Position numbers and translations under genes: made by a program. From a virus, in IMG/VR virus record IMGVR_UViG_3300027800_000347, positions 1 through 64,000 of that record: 64,000 bases of DNA, one strand, 5' to 3'. This document shows, in pieces, positions 1-7,492 of this stretch. The notes below the pieces were generated by a model that searched no databases, was not told where the DNA came from, and worked only from the letters and a program-made list of their open reading frames with translations. How positions within the stretch are numbered: position 1 is the first letter of the stretch; every line of letters starts with the position of its first letter.

Positions 1-1014
1 TCAGCCGTCTAGGTCAACCGGCCCGAATCGGACCTTGTTGACGGCGTTCTGCAGGTAGGCCTGTGCGGTGTGCGTGTAGATGGCGGCAGTCGAAACCTGG
101 GCATGCCCCAAAAGGTCGGCAATCGCTTTTTGGCCCTCGCCGGACATGGCCAGGGCCGATGCAAACGAGTGGCGCAGGCTGTGCAAGTGGAGATGCCCAT
201 ACCCACCGGCTACGAGCGCGGCTTTGATATGATGCGAAATCGTGTCCGGATGCTCCCAGCGCGTAAAGACCCTCCCGCGCCCGGCGGACATCGAGCGCAG
301 AACAGCGGCAAACGTGTCCGATAAGGGAAGCCAATCCCACCGCTTGGACTTTTGCCGGTAGACCCGGAACCTTCTGCCCTCGAAGTCCACGCCCTCCCAT
401 GTGATCGTCAGGAGTTCCGCGCGCCGGACGCCCGTTGAAAGATAGGCCAGGGCCATGCGGCGAAGATCCATGTCCTGGATCGTCGCCAACCATCGGGCGC
501 AGTCTTCCGGGGCCATGAATGCGGGCGCTTGCCGGGCGGTCCGGACTTCTTTGACCCCGCGTAGCGGATTCGTGGACAGATAGCCCCAGGCCACGGCCTG
601 GTTGAGCGCGGCCCGGGCGTGACGCACGTAGACGTTGATGGAGCGCGGGGAAAGGTGTTTGTGGGAGGCCTTGATTTCGTCGAGATGCTTGTGGGTGATC
701 CGGTCGAGTCGGCACGTTCGGCCCGCCACGATGATGAGCTTTTCCAGGGCCAGCCGGTTGGCCCGGTATGTCGCCGGGGCCTGCGTGTTTGAGGCCAGCT
801 CCACAAATTCGTCGTAAAACTCGCCCAAGGATTTCGTGCATTCGCCCGTGATTTGGCTGATTCTCCCGGAAAGCCACTGGCGACGGACGGCCGTGTAAAG
901 CCTTTTGGCCTCGGCCTTGTCCTTCGTCGCAAGGGACTTGGACTTGCCGCGCTCAAATTCGACGTACCAGACGCCGGTTTGGGATTTTTGCCACAGCCGC
1001 ATGTGCCAGTTCAT
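1..1014 (-). CDS. int: Tyrosine recombinase (phage integrase)
   Basis: Site-specific recombinase that would insert and excise the prophage. The 337-aa product has the usual two-part build: an N-terminal SAM-like core-binding region (about 60-150) and a C-terminal catalytic domain (about 165-325). Catalytic residues are visible: Arg197 in TGVRRAE, a Lys near 222-224, His278/Arg281 in HSLRH, His304 in LLGHA and nucleophile Tyr313 in AIYTHT. It is the last gene of the leftward early operon and its start overlaps the upstream excisionase-like gene by 4 bp (ATGA). The stop codon is the first three bases of the window, so the attachment site is probably just outside to the left. All catalytic positions are present, so it looks functional. 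Confidence 0.95.
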   Translation of the reverse strand: MNWHMRLWQKSQTGVWYVEFERGKSKSLATKDKAEAKRLYTAVRRQWLSGRISQITGECTKSLGEFYDEFVELASNTQAPATYRANRLALEKLIIVAGRTCRLDRITHKHLDEIKASHKHLSPRSINVYVRHARAALNQAVAWGYLSTNPLRGVKEVRTARQAPAFMAPEDCARWLATIQDMDLRRMALAYLSTGVRRAELLTITWEGVDFEGRRFRVYRQKSKRWDWLPLSDTFAAVLRSMSAGRGRVFTRWEHPDTISHHIKAALVAGGYGHLHLHSLRHSFASALAMSGEGQKAIADLLGHAQVSTAAIYTHTAQAYLQNAVNKVRFGPVDLDG

Positions 1015-1220
1015 GCACGCTTCCCGGCCAGGATGGCAAGCGCCTTCTGGTCATCTTGTCCAAAGAAGGCGTCGATGGACTCCCGGTCAACGCGCCAGTC
1101 TCCCCGGCTGTTGATCTGGCTTGCCGCCAACGCCCCGTCTCGGATCAGCTTCGCCAGGGTGTTGCGGCAAACGCCAGCGTACTGACAGGCGTCACGGGTC
1201 TTGAGCCAGCGGGGAGCCAT
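1011..1220 (-). CDS. Excisionase-like helix-turn-helix protein
   Basis: Small basic 69-aa protein with a MerR/excisionase-type helix-turn-helix: a motif like LKTRDACQYAGVCRNTLAKLI followed by a short wing (RVDRESIDAFF). Proteins of this kind bind att sites and direct integrase towards excision. The 4-bp stop/start overlap with int and the placement directly upstream fit that role. The assignment rests on fold pattern and position; a general DNA-binding regulator is the alternative. Confidence 0.7.
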   Translation of the reverse strand: MAPRWLKTRDACQYAGVCRNTLAKLIRDGALAASQINSRGDWRVDRESIDAFFGQDDQKALAILAGKRA

Positions 1221-1223
1221 GGC

Positions 1224-1412
1224 CTACCTCGCCACCAGATTTCCGCACGGCACCACCACCATGCGGCCGTCGATGCTCACGAGGTGGTTGCGGGGCCTGC
1301 CACGGCCCGAGATGACCACTATGGCGTCCCGGCCGTACCAGGGCATCCAGGGGGCGTATGCGGCAGCGTAGTGGACGCGGACGCGTTGTCCGGGGCGGGG
1401 GGAGGATATCAT
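1224..1412 (-). CDS. Small hypothetical protein
   Basis: A 62-aa basic protein rich in Val, Arg and Gly, with no recognisable domain. The pattern of short beta-like segments (RVRVHYAAAYAPW, AIVVISGRGRPR, MVVVPCGNLV) suggests a small beta fold. Its start overlaps the stop of the preceding leftward gene by 4 bp and 3 bp separate it from the excisionase-like gene, so it belongs to the same translationally coupled operon. Function unknown. Confidence 0.5.
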   Translation of the reverse strand: MISSPRPGQRVRVHYAAAYAPWMPWYGRDAIVVISGRGRPRNHLVSIDGRMVVVPCGNLVAR

Positions 1413-2005
1413 GGGCGCGCCCCGTCCAGTTCGGCCAGGGCGTCGCGCAATGCTCTTATCAAAAGCGACGAAAAATTTTTATGCCCAAGGCCAATTTTTG
1501 ATATTCTCTCGCTTGCATCCCAGAGGGCCATATCTTGACCACCAAGATACATGTCCCCTATGAACGCTGCCGGATCATATGACATAAAACGCAAGTCATC
1601 TCCCATGCGCAGGCCAAGTTCTACAGCATCTAGATTGTTTAAGTAACACCGCGCCGCCTCGACCACCTTGCGGAGCCGGTCGATTTCGGCCAACATTCCA
1701 CCGAATGTCCCCAGAGCATCGCTTCCGTCTTGCAGGGTTATGCCGTGAACCTCTTGAAATTCAGCGTAGAACCGCTTCACCTCGTTGAATTTGCTTTCCA
1801 CGTCGCGAAGCCGGACAACCTCTGCTTCTTTGGTGGCATCGCGTGATAGGGCGTTCCATGCGTCAATGGCATCCTGTGCATGGATTTCACGATGACAATC
1901 ATTACACCACGCGCAGGGCAAATGAGTCCAAGGCCGGTCAGTATTATCATCGGAAAGGACATCGTTGCTTTTACACCATGGACAGGGAAGCAGCTTCTCG
2001 CTCAT
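1409..2005 (-). CDS. Lar-like zinc-finger protein with C-terminal unknown region
   Basis: The 198-aa product begins with a treble-clef/zinc-ribbon like that of Lar restriction-alleviation proteins: CPWC at residues 7-10, then CAWCNDC near 30-36, followed by the typical DAIDAWN motif. Lar-type proteins modulate host type I restriction; other phage proteins with this finger have unknown roles. The rest (about 60-198) is helical with a short coiled coil. I chose the start preceded by GGAGG at proper spacing rather than the longer upstream reading frame. It overlaps the next leftward gene by 4 bp. Confidence 0.65.
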   Translation of the reverse strand: MSEKLLPCPWCKSNDVLSDDNTDRPWTHLPCAWCNDCHREIHAQDAIDAWNALSRDATKEAEVVRLRDVESKFNEVKRFYAEFQEVHGITLQDGSDALGTFGGMLAEIDRLRKVVEAARCYLNNLDAVELGLRMGDDLRFMSYDPAAFIGDMYLGGQDMALWDASERISKIGLGHKNFSSLLIRALRDALAELDGARP

Positions 2006-2037
2006 GACTTGTCCTCCTTCGCCAAGGCGGCGGCTCA

Positions 2038-2919
2038 TTACGGCCTCTGGTCCCACACCCGGCCGTCCAGGATGGACATCTTCGTCACGCGCCCGTCGTC
2101 GCCCGGACCCTGCTTGTAGAAGAACGGCACGCCCGCCTCGACGCACTGATCCTTGAGGGAACGCGCCCACTCGATATCTATGGGGCGCGCGCCCGGGCCT
2201 GACTCGGAACCGCAGATGATCCAATCCACCAGTGGAGCGCCACCCACGTATTCGTGCAGACCGCCGTAGGATACTCCGGTCATTTCCGGCGGCGACAGCA
2301 ACTCGCCGCAGTCCACCGCCCCCAACATCGGCTCCACGCTGACAAACCGCTTTGCCGCCGGGGTGTCGAGCAGGATGGGGGCGCGGTAGTCGAACATGGC
2401 CTGGTTCTCCGCCGTGACGCCAAGCCAGACGTTGGGGAGGGGCCATGGGACGTGTGCCGGGGCACCTGTGCTGCCAGATGGTGCGCCCATCAAATACGCA
2501 AAGTTCACGCCGGTAAACGCCGGTTTTTGAACTCTGGAGGTTATGTACTCCCTCATCCCATCCGGCCTCTTCGTCAAAAGCAAAAAGGTGTGCTGCTGGC
2601 ACAGGGCCATGACCGCGAAAATGCGGTCCAGCCATTCGTCGGGCGTCTCCCGGTGGAAAAGGTCGGTCATGGACCCGACGAAAATGCGGCAGCCCTTGCG
2701 CCACGTGAGCGGCTGCTCCAGTGCGCTTTCGACCAGCCGCGTCTTGCCGTTCCATGACTTCCCGTCCAGGCTCGTCACGTCCTGGTACTGCGGCGTCTGC
2801 GGGTTCAGCGCCAAGCGGCACGCCATGCGTTCTGCATAACAGTTGTCGCAGCCGGGAGAGACTTTTGAACAGCCGATGATAGGGTTGATCGTGCGGTCTG
2901 CCCATTCAATTTTGGTCAT
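2038..2919 (-). CDS. Phage Gp37/Gp68 family protein (DUF5131)
   Basis: The 293-aa protein starts MTKIEWADRTINPIIGCSKV and carries the diagnostic Cys cluster GCSKVSPGCDNCYAE, followed by LTKRP and WLGVTAENQ segments and a C-terminal CGSESG/FYKQ stretch. This is the DUF5131 (Gp37/Gp68) family common in temperate phages; the Cys cluster and barrel-like pattern recall radical-SAM or photoproduct-lyase-like folds but no reaction is established. The start at 2919 has a GAGGAA ribosome site; longer upstream readings have none. It lies in the leftward early operon. Confidence 0.85.
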   Translation of the reverse strand: MTKIEWADRTINPIIGCSKVSPGCDNCYAERMACRLALNPQTPQYQDVTSLDGKSWNGKTRLVESALEQPLTWRKGCRIFVGSMTDLFHRETPDEWLDRIFAVMALCQQHTFLLLTKRPDGMREYITSRVQKPAFTGVNFAYLMGAPSGSTGAPAHVPWPLPNVWLGVTAENQAMFDYRAPILLDTPAAKRFVSVEPMLGAVDCGELLSPPEMTGVSYGGLHEYVGGAPLVDWIICGSESGPGARPIDIEWARSLKDQCVEAGVPFFYKQGPGDDGRVTKMSILDGRVWDQRP

Positions 2920-3148
2920 GATGTTCCTCGAATTTATACAATTCACCCAACAGCGAAAACTCTCCCACGGACAGCTTCCGCAAAGACACCCATTGCCCGT
3001 CAGGATGTTTGTAAAGCAGCCAGCCATAGAATCGCGCATCTTTGTTCACCCCGACTGCGTACTGATCGGGAACGACTTCGCGAACATCGCCGCTTGCGAC
3101 GGGATCATAGCTCAGGCCCAGGGGATCAACAGATTGGGAATCAGCCAT
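2906..3148 (-). CDS. Small hypothetical protein
   Basis: An 80-aa acidic protein beginning MADSQSVDPLGL, with a segment (AGVNKDARFYGWLLYKHPDG-like) that reads as a small beta-rich domain. GGAGGAGC lies directly upstream of the start. It overlaps the downstream Gp37/Gp68 gene by 14 bp and the upstream ASCH-like gene by 8 bp, so all three are coupled. No family recognised. Confidence 0.6.
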   Translation of the reverse strand: MADSQSVDPLGLSYDPVASGDVREVVPDQYAVGVNKDARFYGWLLYKHPDGQWVSLRKLSVGEFSLLGELYKFEEHHDQN

Positions 3149-3851
3149 GATGCTCCTCCGTCCTCCCGGCCTGCTCGACGGCGTAGGCCCAACACCAGGG
3201 GTTTCCCGGGACTCCAAGTCCCCGGTGAGAGTGGTGGAAGTTCCAAATGGCGTGCGCGTTATCAAGAAGACTGTCGCCTTCGGGGAACGAGTGCTTTGCG
3301 CCGGGCCAGTTTTTGAGGATGCCCCACGCCTTCGCATCCTCTTCGGTCATCTCCTGGACCCGCTTGACGGTCACGGCCAGGGTCTTGACGTAGGAGCGGA
3401 CGGCCCACGCGGGCATCGTGGCCGGGGAGCGCCAATACAACGGGGCTTCCCCTGGTTCCCATCTGTGTGTCCCGTCAGTGGGCAGGATTCCCTTCATCCC
3501 GAGTTCAAACAGCGTCTGATTTCGCAAGCCCAGCGCCTCACTCTCGTCCGGGCATAACACCCATGGCGTCCGCTTCAATTCCGGGCTTGCCTTGTAGTCC
3601 AAAGCGAAACGAGAATCGTCTCTCCACGCCCCAATGCGCCACGCCTCCCGGCACGCCAGCACGTCGCCGGGATCGTAGTCCGGGCATGCGTATCCAGTCT
3701 CTCCGTTGTGCCACACCTTGAGCCGGACACCGTCCCAATTTATTACATGGTCAGGTTGTACAGGTAGGGGCCTCCAAATCTGCCGCAGCGTCCCTGTTGC
3801 GGCGGCGCGCGCCTCGTGCGGGAAGAGGATAACTGTACGTGTTTTTTCCAT
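3141..3851 (-). CDS. ASCH-like phage protein
   Basis: A 236-aa protein with the layout of a widespread phage family resembling ASCH (PUA-related RNA-binding) domains: an N-terminal strand (RTVILFPHEARA), a GD...ACREAW segment (DPGDVLACREAW), a MPAWAVR segment, and the characteristic V..V..MTEEDAKAWGI near residue 185. ASCH proteins are thought to bind RNA or act as small RNases or amidohydrolases; nothing catalytic is provable here. The start at 3851 has AGGATG upstream and overlaps the stop of a 59-aa gene (TAATG). Confidence 0.65.
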   Translation of the reverse strand: MEKTRTVILFPHEARAAATGTLRQIWRPLPVQPDHVINWDGVRLKVWHNGETGYACPDYDPGDVLACREAWRIGAWRDDSRFALDYKASPELKRTPWVLCPDESEALGLRNQTLFELGMKGILPTDGTHRWEPGEAPLYWRSPATMPAWAVRSYVKTLAVTVKRVQEMTEEDAKAWGILKNWPGAKHSFPEGDSLLDNAHAIWNFHHSHRGLGVPGNPWCWAYAVEQAGRTEEHHG

Positions 3852-4030
3852 TACAACATCCTGGCCTGACTGATTGTGAACGGCCCGAATCGCAAAAACC
3901 ACATAGTATGACCGTTTTCTTTCGCTGCCTCTGTCAATTTGTGGTTATGAAACCGCATTCCCCAACAAAATGGATGGAATCTTACGGACACCGAAAACGC
4001 ACTGACCGGATACTTGATGGTCTTACCCAT
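3851..4030 (-). CDS. 59-aa hypothetical protein
   Basis: A short gene filling the space between two neighbours: its ATG at 4030 has GGGGGAAG just upstream and overlaps the end of the upstream gene, and its stop TAA overlaps the start of the ASCH-like gene (TAATG). The 59-aa product begins MGKTIKYPVS and ends FTISQARML, with an aromatic-rich middle (RFHPFCWGMRFHNH). Coupling at both ends is the main support. Function unknown. Confidence 0.6.
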   Translation of the reverse strand: MGKTIKYPVSAFSVSVRFHPFCWGMRFHNHKLTEAAKENGHTMWFLRFGPFTISQARML

Positions 4031-4262
4031 GATCTTCCCCCAAGAATGGCTTCATGGCCGTGTACAGCACGTCGGCCAGCGGTTCGGGGCCATAAGCGTT
4101 GTGGAGGTGCTGATGTGCAGTGGAATACGCAGACACTACGCAGTCCATCTCGCCTCCCATTCCGCCAGCGGACATGTACTGGATTTGCACAGCAAGCCGA
4201 TGCTCACTCGCCAGTTGGAAAAGCTCCCCCAGGCCGTAGGGTGACTTCGTGATCTCATTCAT
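4023..4262 (-). CDS. Small hypothetical protein
   Basis: A 79-aa protein starting MNEITKSPYGLGELF, preceded by GGGGAGGA at good spacing. Mixed helix and strand composition, no motif recognised. It overlaps its neighbours by 8 bp on each side, consistent with a tightly packed early operon. Confidence 0.55.
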   Translation of the reverse strand: MNEITKSPYGLGELFQLASEHRLAVQIQYMSAGGMGGEMDCVVSAYSTAHQHLHNAYGPEPLADVLYTAMKPFLGEDHG

Positions 4263-4488
4263 GGCTGTCCTCCCCGACCATTTTGCCCGGCTGGGAAAGA
4301 TGGTCCGTTGCCTCGCGGTAAGCCTTAGTTTTCTTGCACCGCGCACATGTGACATTTTTAGCCAACAACGCGACCAGCAACCGGGGAAACTTGTTGCGGT
4401 TCCAAAATGTGCCACACGCGACCCGTTCCATCCTGCCGATGTCAAAATGCACCACGGGCACGGGGTTGGGGGATGGTGAGATGGTCAT
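4255..4488 (-). CDS. Small Cys-containing protein
   Basis: A 77-aa protein starting MTISPSPNPV with a pattern CGTFW...CARCKKTKAYREA that resembles a minimal zinc knuckle. It overlaps the upstream gene by 4 bp. No function assignable. Confidence 0.5.
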   Translation of the reverse strand: MTISPSPNPVPVVHFDIGRMERVACGTFWNRNKFPRLLVALLAKNVTCARCKKTKAYREATDHLSQPGKMVGEDSHE

Positions 4489-4904
4489 TTTTTGGCCGCC
4501 TCCTTCCACTGCTTGCTCTCCAGGCAGGCCGGGCACGTCACGGCGGTGTGAACGTAAGTTGTGCGTCCCGACGTGCCGCCAACAACCTGCTGGCACAGAC
4601 CGTTATTATAGTGCGAAAGTAGGCCGCATGCCGTGTAGCAAGAATATCCATGAAGAAAGTGTGTCGTATTTACGTCGTCAAGCTCGTCCCCCGGTAACGA
4701 TACTATATTCGCCCCGTCAGCGATGGAGAATCCAATGTGACGGCACACCGTTCGGAACGCCGTGCAAAACTCGTTGTCGTTCTGCTCACACCACAGGTGA
4801 TGCTCAATCCCCATCATCCATCCTGCGCACCACGTCTCTTCGCTGTACTGTGACGCAGCGGCACCCAGGATCACGGCGAATGCCTGCTTTTCGGCATCGG
4901 TCAT
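4485..4904 (-). CDS. Hypothetical protein with zinc-ribbon-like end
   Basis: A 139-aa acidic protein starting MTDAEKQAFAVILGA. The N-terminal half is helical; the C-terminal third contains CYTACG and CPACLESKQW, possible metal-binding pairs. Coupled by 4-bp overlaps to both neighbours. No recognised family. Confidence 0.55.
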   Translation of the reverse strand: MTDAEKQAFAVILGAAASQYSEETWCAGWMMGIEHHLWCEQNDNEFCTAFRTVCRHIGFSIADGANIVSLPGDELDDVNTTHFLHGYSCYTACGLLSHYNNGLCQQVVGGTSGRTTYVHTAVTCPACLESKQWKEAAKK

Positions 4905-5311
4905 GACTTCTCTTCCTCCTTCCGCTCTCCTATGACTCGCTGAATCTCTTCAACTGTCGGAAGATCGTCTCCGGTGAAAGTGAACAGCTTTTCAACATCC
5001 ACAATGTGTTTGTCTGGCGGGGAGCTATAAATACTTATATCGGTGATACGCAAAACGAAAAATATAGTAGGCAGGTTTGGAAACCATTTGTATTCTGGCG
5101 CTATTACAAAATCACCGATTTTCGGTATTTGTGCGCTTACCATTTGCACCACGTCTTCAAACATGGCCTGGAATATACGCCCGTGTGTATTCCACCTGTG
5201 GTCATGCACGGCAGAATGGCGCGTGGGCGGCTCTTCCTTGCGGAAGAGGTTTGTGACCTTGCGGAGCAGGCTTACCTTGGGTGGTTTGTACAAAACGCTA
5301 ACGATCTCCAC
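4901..5311 (-). CDS. Hypothetical protein, GTG start
   Basis: A 136-aa protein that probably begins at the GTG at 5311, which has GGGAGG six bases upstream; an ATG at 5326 lacks a good ribosome site. It starts MEIVSVLYKPPKVSLLRKV and has a strand-rich middle (KIGDFVIAPEYKWFPNLP) suggesting a small beta barrel. It overlaps the upstream Cys-rich gene by 14 bp. Function unknown. Confidence 0.5.
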   Translation of the reverse strand: MEIVSVLYKPPKVSLLRKVTNLFRKEEPPTRHSAVHDHRWNTHGRIFQAMFEDVVQMVSAQIPKIGDFVIAPEYKWFPNLPTIFFVLRITDISIYSSPPDKHIVDVEKLFTFTGDDLPTVEEIQRVIGERKEEEKS

Positions 5312-5573
5312 GGGTCGCCTCCCCATCCATCTTCTTCTCCCACCTTTCGGCGCAGTCCGGACACAACGGCCCACCAGGATGCCTGACGTAGTATAGGTGC
5401 TCACTACAAAAATACTCATCACAGTAGTCGTCACCGTCGCCGTGCATCCCGCCGCATGCGTTGTCCAGGCCTCGGTGTATGGGCTTGCCGCATCCCGGGT
5501 AGTCACACGTCCCGGGGTGGTTGTACCCGATTGGCCTGCCTCGGCTGTCTTCTCCGCAGTTTCCCCATCCCAT
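5298..5573 (-). CDS. Cys/His-rich small protein
   Basis: A 91-aa protein with a dense set of metal-ligand candidates: CDYPGCGKPIHRG, CGGMHGDGDDYCDEYFCSEH and CPDCAERW. This reads as two zinc-binding modules of LIM/treble-clef type. Phage early operons often carry such adaptor-like proteins of unknown function. The start has AGGAGG-like sequence upstream. Confidence 0.6.
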   Translation of the reverse strand: MGWGNCGEDSRGRPIGYNHPGTCDYPGCGKPIHRGLDNACGGMHGDGDDYCDEYFCSEHLYYVRHPGGPLCPDCAERWEKKMDGEATRGDR

Positions 5574-5639
5574 GCCATCCTCCTTTGTCCTCGCCTCATC
5601 CCGCCCCAGGACATTCCCGGGGCGAGGGAGGGGAGGGCG

Positions 5640-5774
5640 CTACCGCAAATCGTCGCGCAGGGCCGAAGCGGCGGCCGCCAGGGCGAAATATTTCGCCTTG
5701 TCGCCGGGGTTGTCGGCCCGCTCGTGGGCGTTCAGGGCCTTCGACTCGATGTCGCGGATTTCTTCCTGGGACAT
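5640..5774 (-). CDS. 44-aa helical hypothetical protein
   Basis: A very short gene starting MSQEEIRDIESKALNAHE and ending ALRDDLR, with AAGGAG at ideal spacing from the ATG. The product is predicted as one continuous charged helix. Strong ribosome site, fit between neighbours and typical codon use support it; function unknown. Confidence 0.55.
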   Translation of the reverse strand: MSQEEIRDIESKALNAHERADNPGDKAKYFALAAAASALRDDLR

Positions 5775-5804
5775 GATGTGACTCCTTGGTTGAGGTTGGG
5801 GGCG

Positions 5805-5960
5805 CTACCGCTGCCCGCAAAACGGACATTCCTTGAACCGATGCGCGGTCTTGCAGTGCTTGCAGGCGTGCGCCCTGGACTTGCCGCCTTTCGGCCCCAT
5901 CTTGACGGCGTTGATGCGCGCGAAGTCCTTTTGCTTCCTGGGCTTGGCTGGCTTGCTCAT
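5805..5960 (-). CDS. 51-aa basic zinc-ribbon protein
   Basis: Starts MSKPAKPRKQKDFARINAV; a Lys/Arg-rich N-terminal tail is followed by a single zinc ribbon CKHCKTAHRFKECPFCGQR at the C-terminus (two CxxC pairs, residues about 33-48). Small basic zinc ribbons commonly bind nucleic acid. It begins 3 bp after the stop of the larger upstream gene. Confidence 0.65.
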   Translation of the reverse strand: MSKPAKPRKQKDFARINAVKMGPKGGKSRAHACKHCKTAHRFKECPFCGQR

Positions 5961-5963
5961 GGA

Positions 5964-6815
5964 TCACGCCGCCCGCTTGGTCCCGTTGGCGGCGAAACGG
6001 ATCTTCGTCGCGTCCGGACCTTTGCCCACGGTGATTTCGCTGACGCCCTTCGCGCGCAGCGTCTCCTCCAGGACCTTCCCGGCGATGCCGAAGGCCTCTT
6101 CCATGGGGTCCGGGGTGGGTTCGACCATTTTGAGCTGGAACGCCTGGGCGCACTCGCGCTGCGTGATGACCGTGCCGTCCGTGGCCAGATGCAGGCGGCC
6201 GCCGGTTGCCTGGGCAGGGACTTCGGCCGCGACCTCGGCGCAGATGACCATGGCGTCGTAGTCCGCCTGATCCTCGGTGCAGGCCAGTTTGACCTTGACG
6301 TTGCCCTTGTATTTGTTGCCCCGGCGCGACTTGAGGTCGTAGGCCACGGTTTGCAGGGCCTGGGCGATGGCCGCCACGGTTTCGCCCTTGTCGATGTCGA
6401 GCAGGACCAGGATGTCCCGGGCTTTGCAGGACAGGTCCGGCGGCAGATTGGCGCGCTTGAGTTCATCCAGCAGTTCGCCAAGCTCCCCGGCGTAGTCCAT
6501 GACCTCGGCCTCGAGTTCGGAAACCCGTGCTTTCATGGCGTCCATGGCCCGGGAGGCGTCGGCGCGGTCCATGACGGACTCGACCAACGCGGACGTGGCC
6601 ACTTCGGCCTCAAAGGGGGGCGTGGCGTACACGCCAGCGGCGAAGCTGGCCAGGGGTTGGGCCGGAGACGCAGGCGCGATGCGGGCCGTCTGCGTGGGTT
6701 TGGGCGCCGTCTGGACGTTGCCCTTGACGGCGGTCGTAGGCCTGGCTTTCGTGGCCCTGGTGATGGCGTGCAGGGGCGGGGCCTGCGGCGCGGGACTCGG
6801 TTCGGTGTTCAGCAT
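5964..6815 (-). CDS. Phage protein with central coiled coil
   Basis: A 283-aa protein: a Pro/Ala/Thr-rich disordered N-terminus (1-80), a coiled coil (about 85-120, MDAMKARVSELEAEVMDYAGEL), then a mixed alpha/beta C-terminal half with a strand-rich region (NKYKGNVKVKLACTEDQADYDAMVI). No catalytic motif seen. It lies between the HU gene and the zinc-ribbon gene in the DNA-metabolism part of the operon, so a DNA-associated role is only a guess from context. Confidence 0.6.
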   Translation of the reverse strand: MLNTEPSPAPQAPPLHAITRATKARPTTAVKGNVQTAPKPTQTARIAPASPAQPLASFAAGVYATPPFEAEVATSALVESVMDRADASRAMDAMKARVSELEAEVMDYAGELGELLDELKRANLPPDLSCKARDILVLLDIDKGETVAAIAQALQTVAYDLKSRRGNKYKGNVKVKLACTEDQADYDAMVICAEVAAEVPAQATGGRLHLATDGTVITQRECAQAFQLKMVEPTPDPMEEAFGIAGKVLEETLRAKGVSEITVGKGPDATKIRFAANGTKRAA

Positions 6816-6883
6816 GGTTTTTCCTCCTGGATTTTTGTCTTCCTTCCCGGCCAGGAGGTTCCCGGCCGGTTGGAAGGCAGGGG

Positions 6884-7168
6884 CTACTGCCCCAGGGCTT
6901 CTTTGCCCGGTTGAAGGACCGTGATCTTCAAGGCCCGCTTGGCCGGAACCTGGACTGGCTCCCCGGTGCGCGGATTTCGCCCGGCGCGGGCCTTGCGCTC
7001 GATGACCTTGATCCTGGCGAGGCCGAACAGGTTGATCTCTTCGCCGCCACGGATGGCGTCGCTAAAGATTCGGCCCAGGGCGTCGTAAACATCGAACGAC
7101 GCCGGGACGGTCATCCCGGTCTTGGCGCGCAACTCATTGGCGATTCCCGCTTTGGTATTGACGTTCAT
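6884..7168 (-). CDS. HU/IHF family DNA-binding protein
   Basis: A 94-aa histone-like protein starting MNVNTKAGIANELRAKTGM. The fold is clear: two N-terminal helices, then GEEINLFGLARIKVIERKARAGRNPRTGEPVQVPAKRALKI, which contains the DNA-embracing beta arm with the signature RxGRNPRTG. Such proteins bend DNA and may assist integration, replication or packaging. The start at 7168 has AGGGGGAAGG upstream; longer upstream readings are spurious. Confidence 0.95.
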   Translation of the reverse strand: MNVNTKAGIANELRAKTGMTVPASFDVYDALGRIFSDAIRGGEEINLFGLARIKVIERKARAGRNPRTGEPVQVPAKRALKITVLQPGKEALGQ

Positions 7169-7176
7169 CCTTCCCC

Positions 7177-7392
7177 CTATCTCCCGGACCTCAAGGCCCG
7201 GAGGTTGATGTTCTCCCGGTAAAAGCCCGGGCAGTGGCCTAAGTGAATTTTCCCGCACACCGGGCACCGATACGGCTTCTGCCCCCATGTCATTTCCGCT
7301 GGCAGGCTGTTCAGGCACTTCCAGGCCCCCTCGATGGTCTGGAAGGTCCGCTTGCGGCCGCACTTACGCCGCTTGTGACGTTTGCTGGCCAT
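7177..7392 (-). CDS. Basic zinc-ribbon protein
   Basis: A 71-aa very basic protein (MASKRHKRRKCGRKR...) with CPVCGKIHLGHC near residues 43-54, giving a probable single zinc site together with C11. It ends 8 bp before the HU start and overlaps the upstream 42-aa gene by 29 bp. Probably nucleic-acid binding. Confidence 0.6.
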   Translation of the reverse strand: MASKRHKRRKCGRKRTFQTIEGAWKCLNSLPAEMTWGQKPYRCPVCGKIHLGHCPGFYRENINLRALRSGR

Positions 7393-7492
7393 GGGCTTCC
7401 CTCCGTTTGGCCTCGGCCTCTGCCCGGGCCTTGTCGAAGATCCTTGCGATGCGCACGGCGGCTTGGTCGATTGTGATGGGGCGGCGCTTCAT
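7364..7492 (-). CDS. 42-aa hypothetical protein
   Basis: Starts MKRRPITIDQAAVRIARIFD; basic, almost entirely helical. Its ATG overlaps the stop of the helicase gene (ATGA) and its tail overlaps the next leftward gene by 29 bp. Evidence is the coupling and composition only. Confidence 0.45.
   Translation of the reverse strand: MKRRPITIDQAAVRIARIFDKARAEAEAKRREAHGQQTSQAA

Noticed and set aside
5397-6914. Long plus-strand frame of about 500 codons opposite the early-left genes
   Set aside because: Shadow of high-GC genes: His/Arg/Gly-biased composition, no motif, no ribosome site, while the minus strand has coherent coupled genes.
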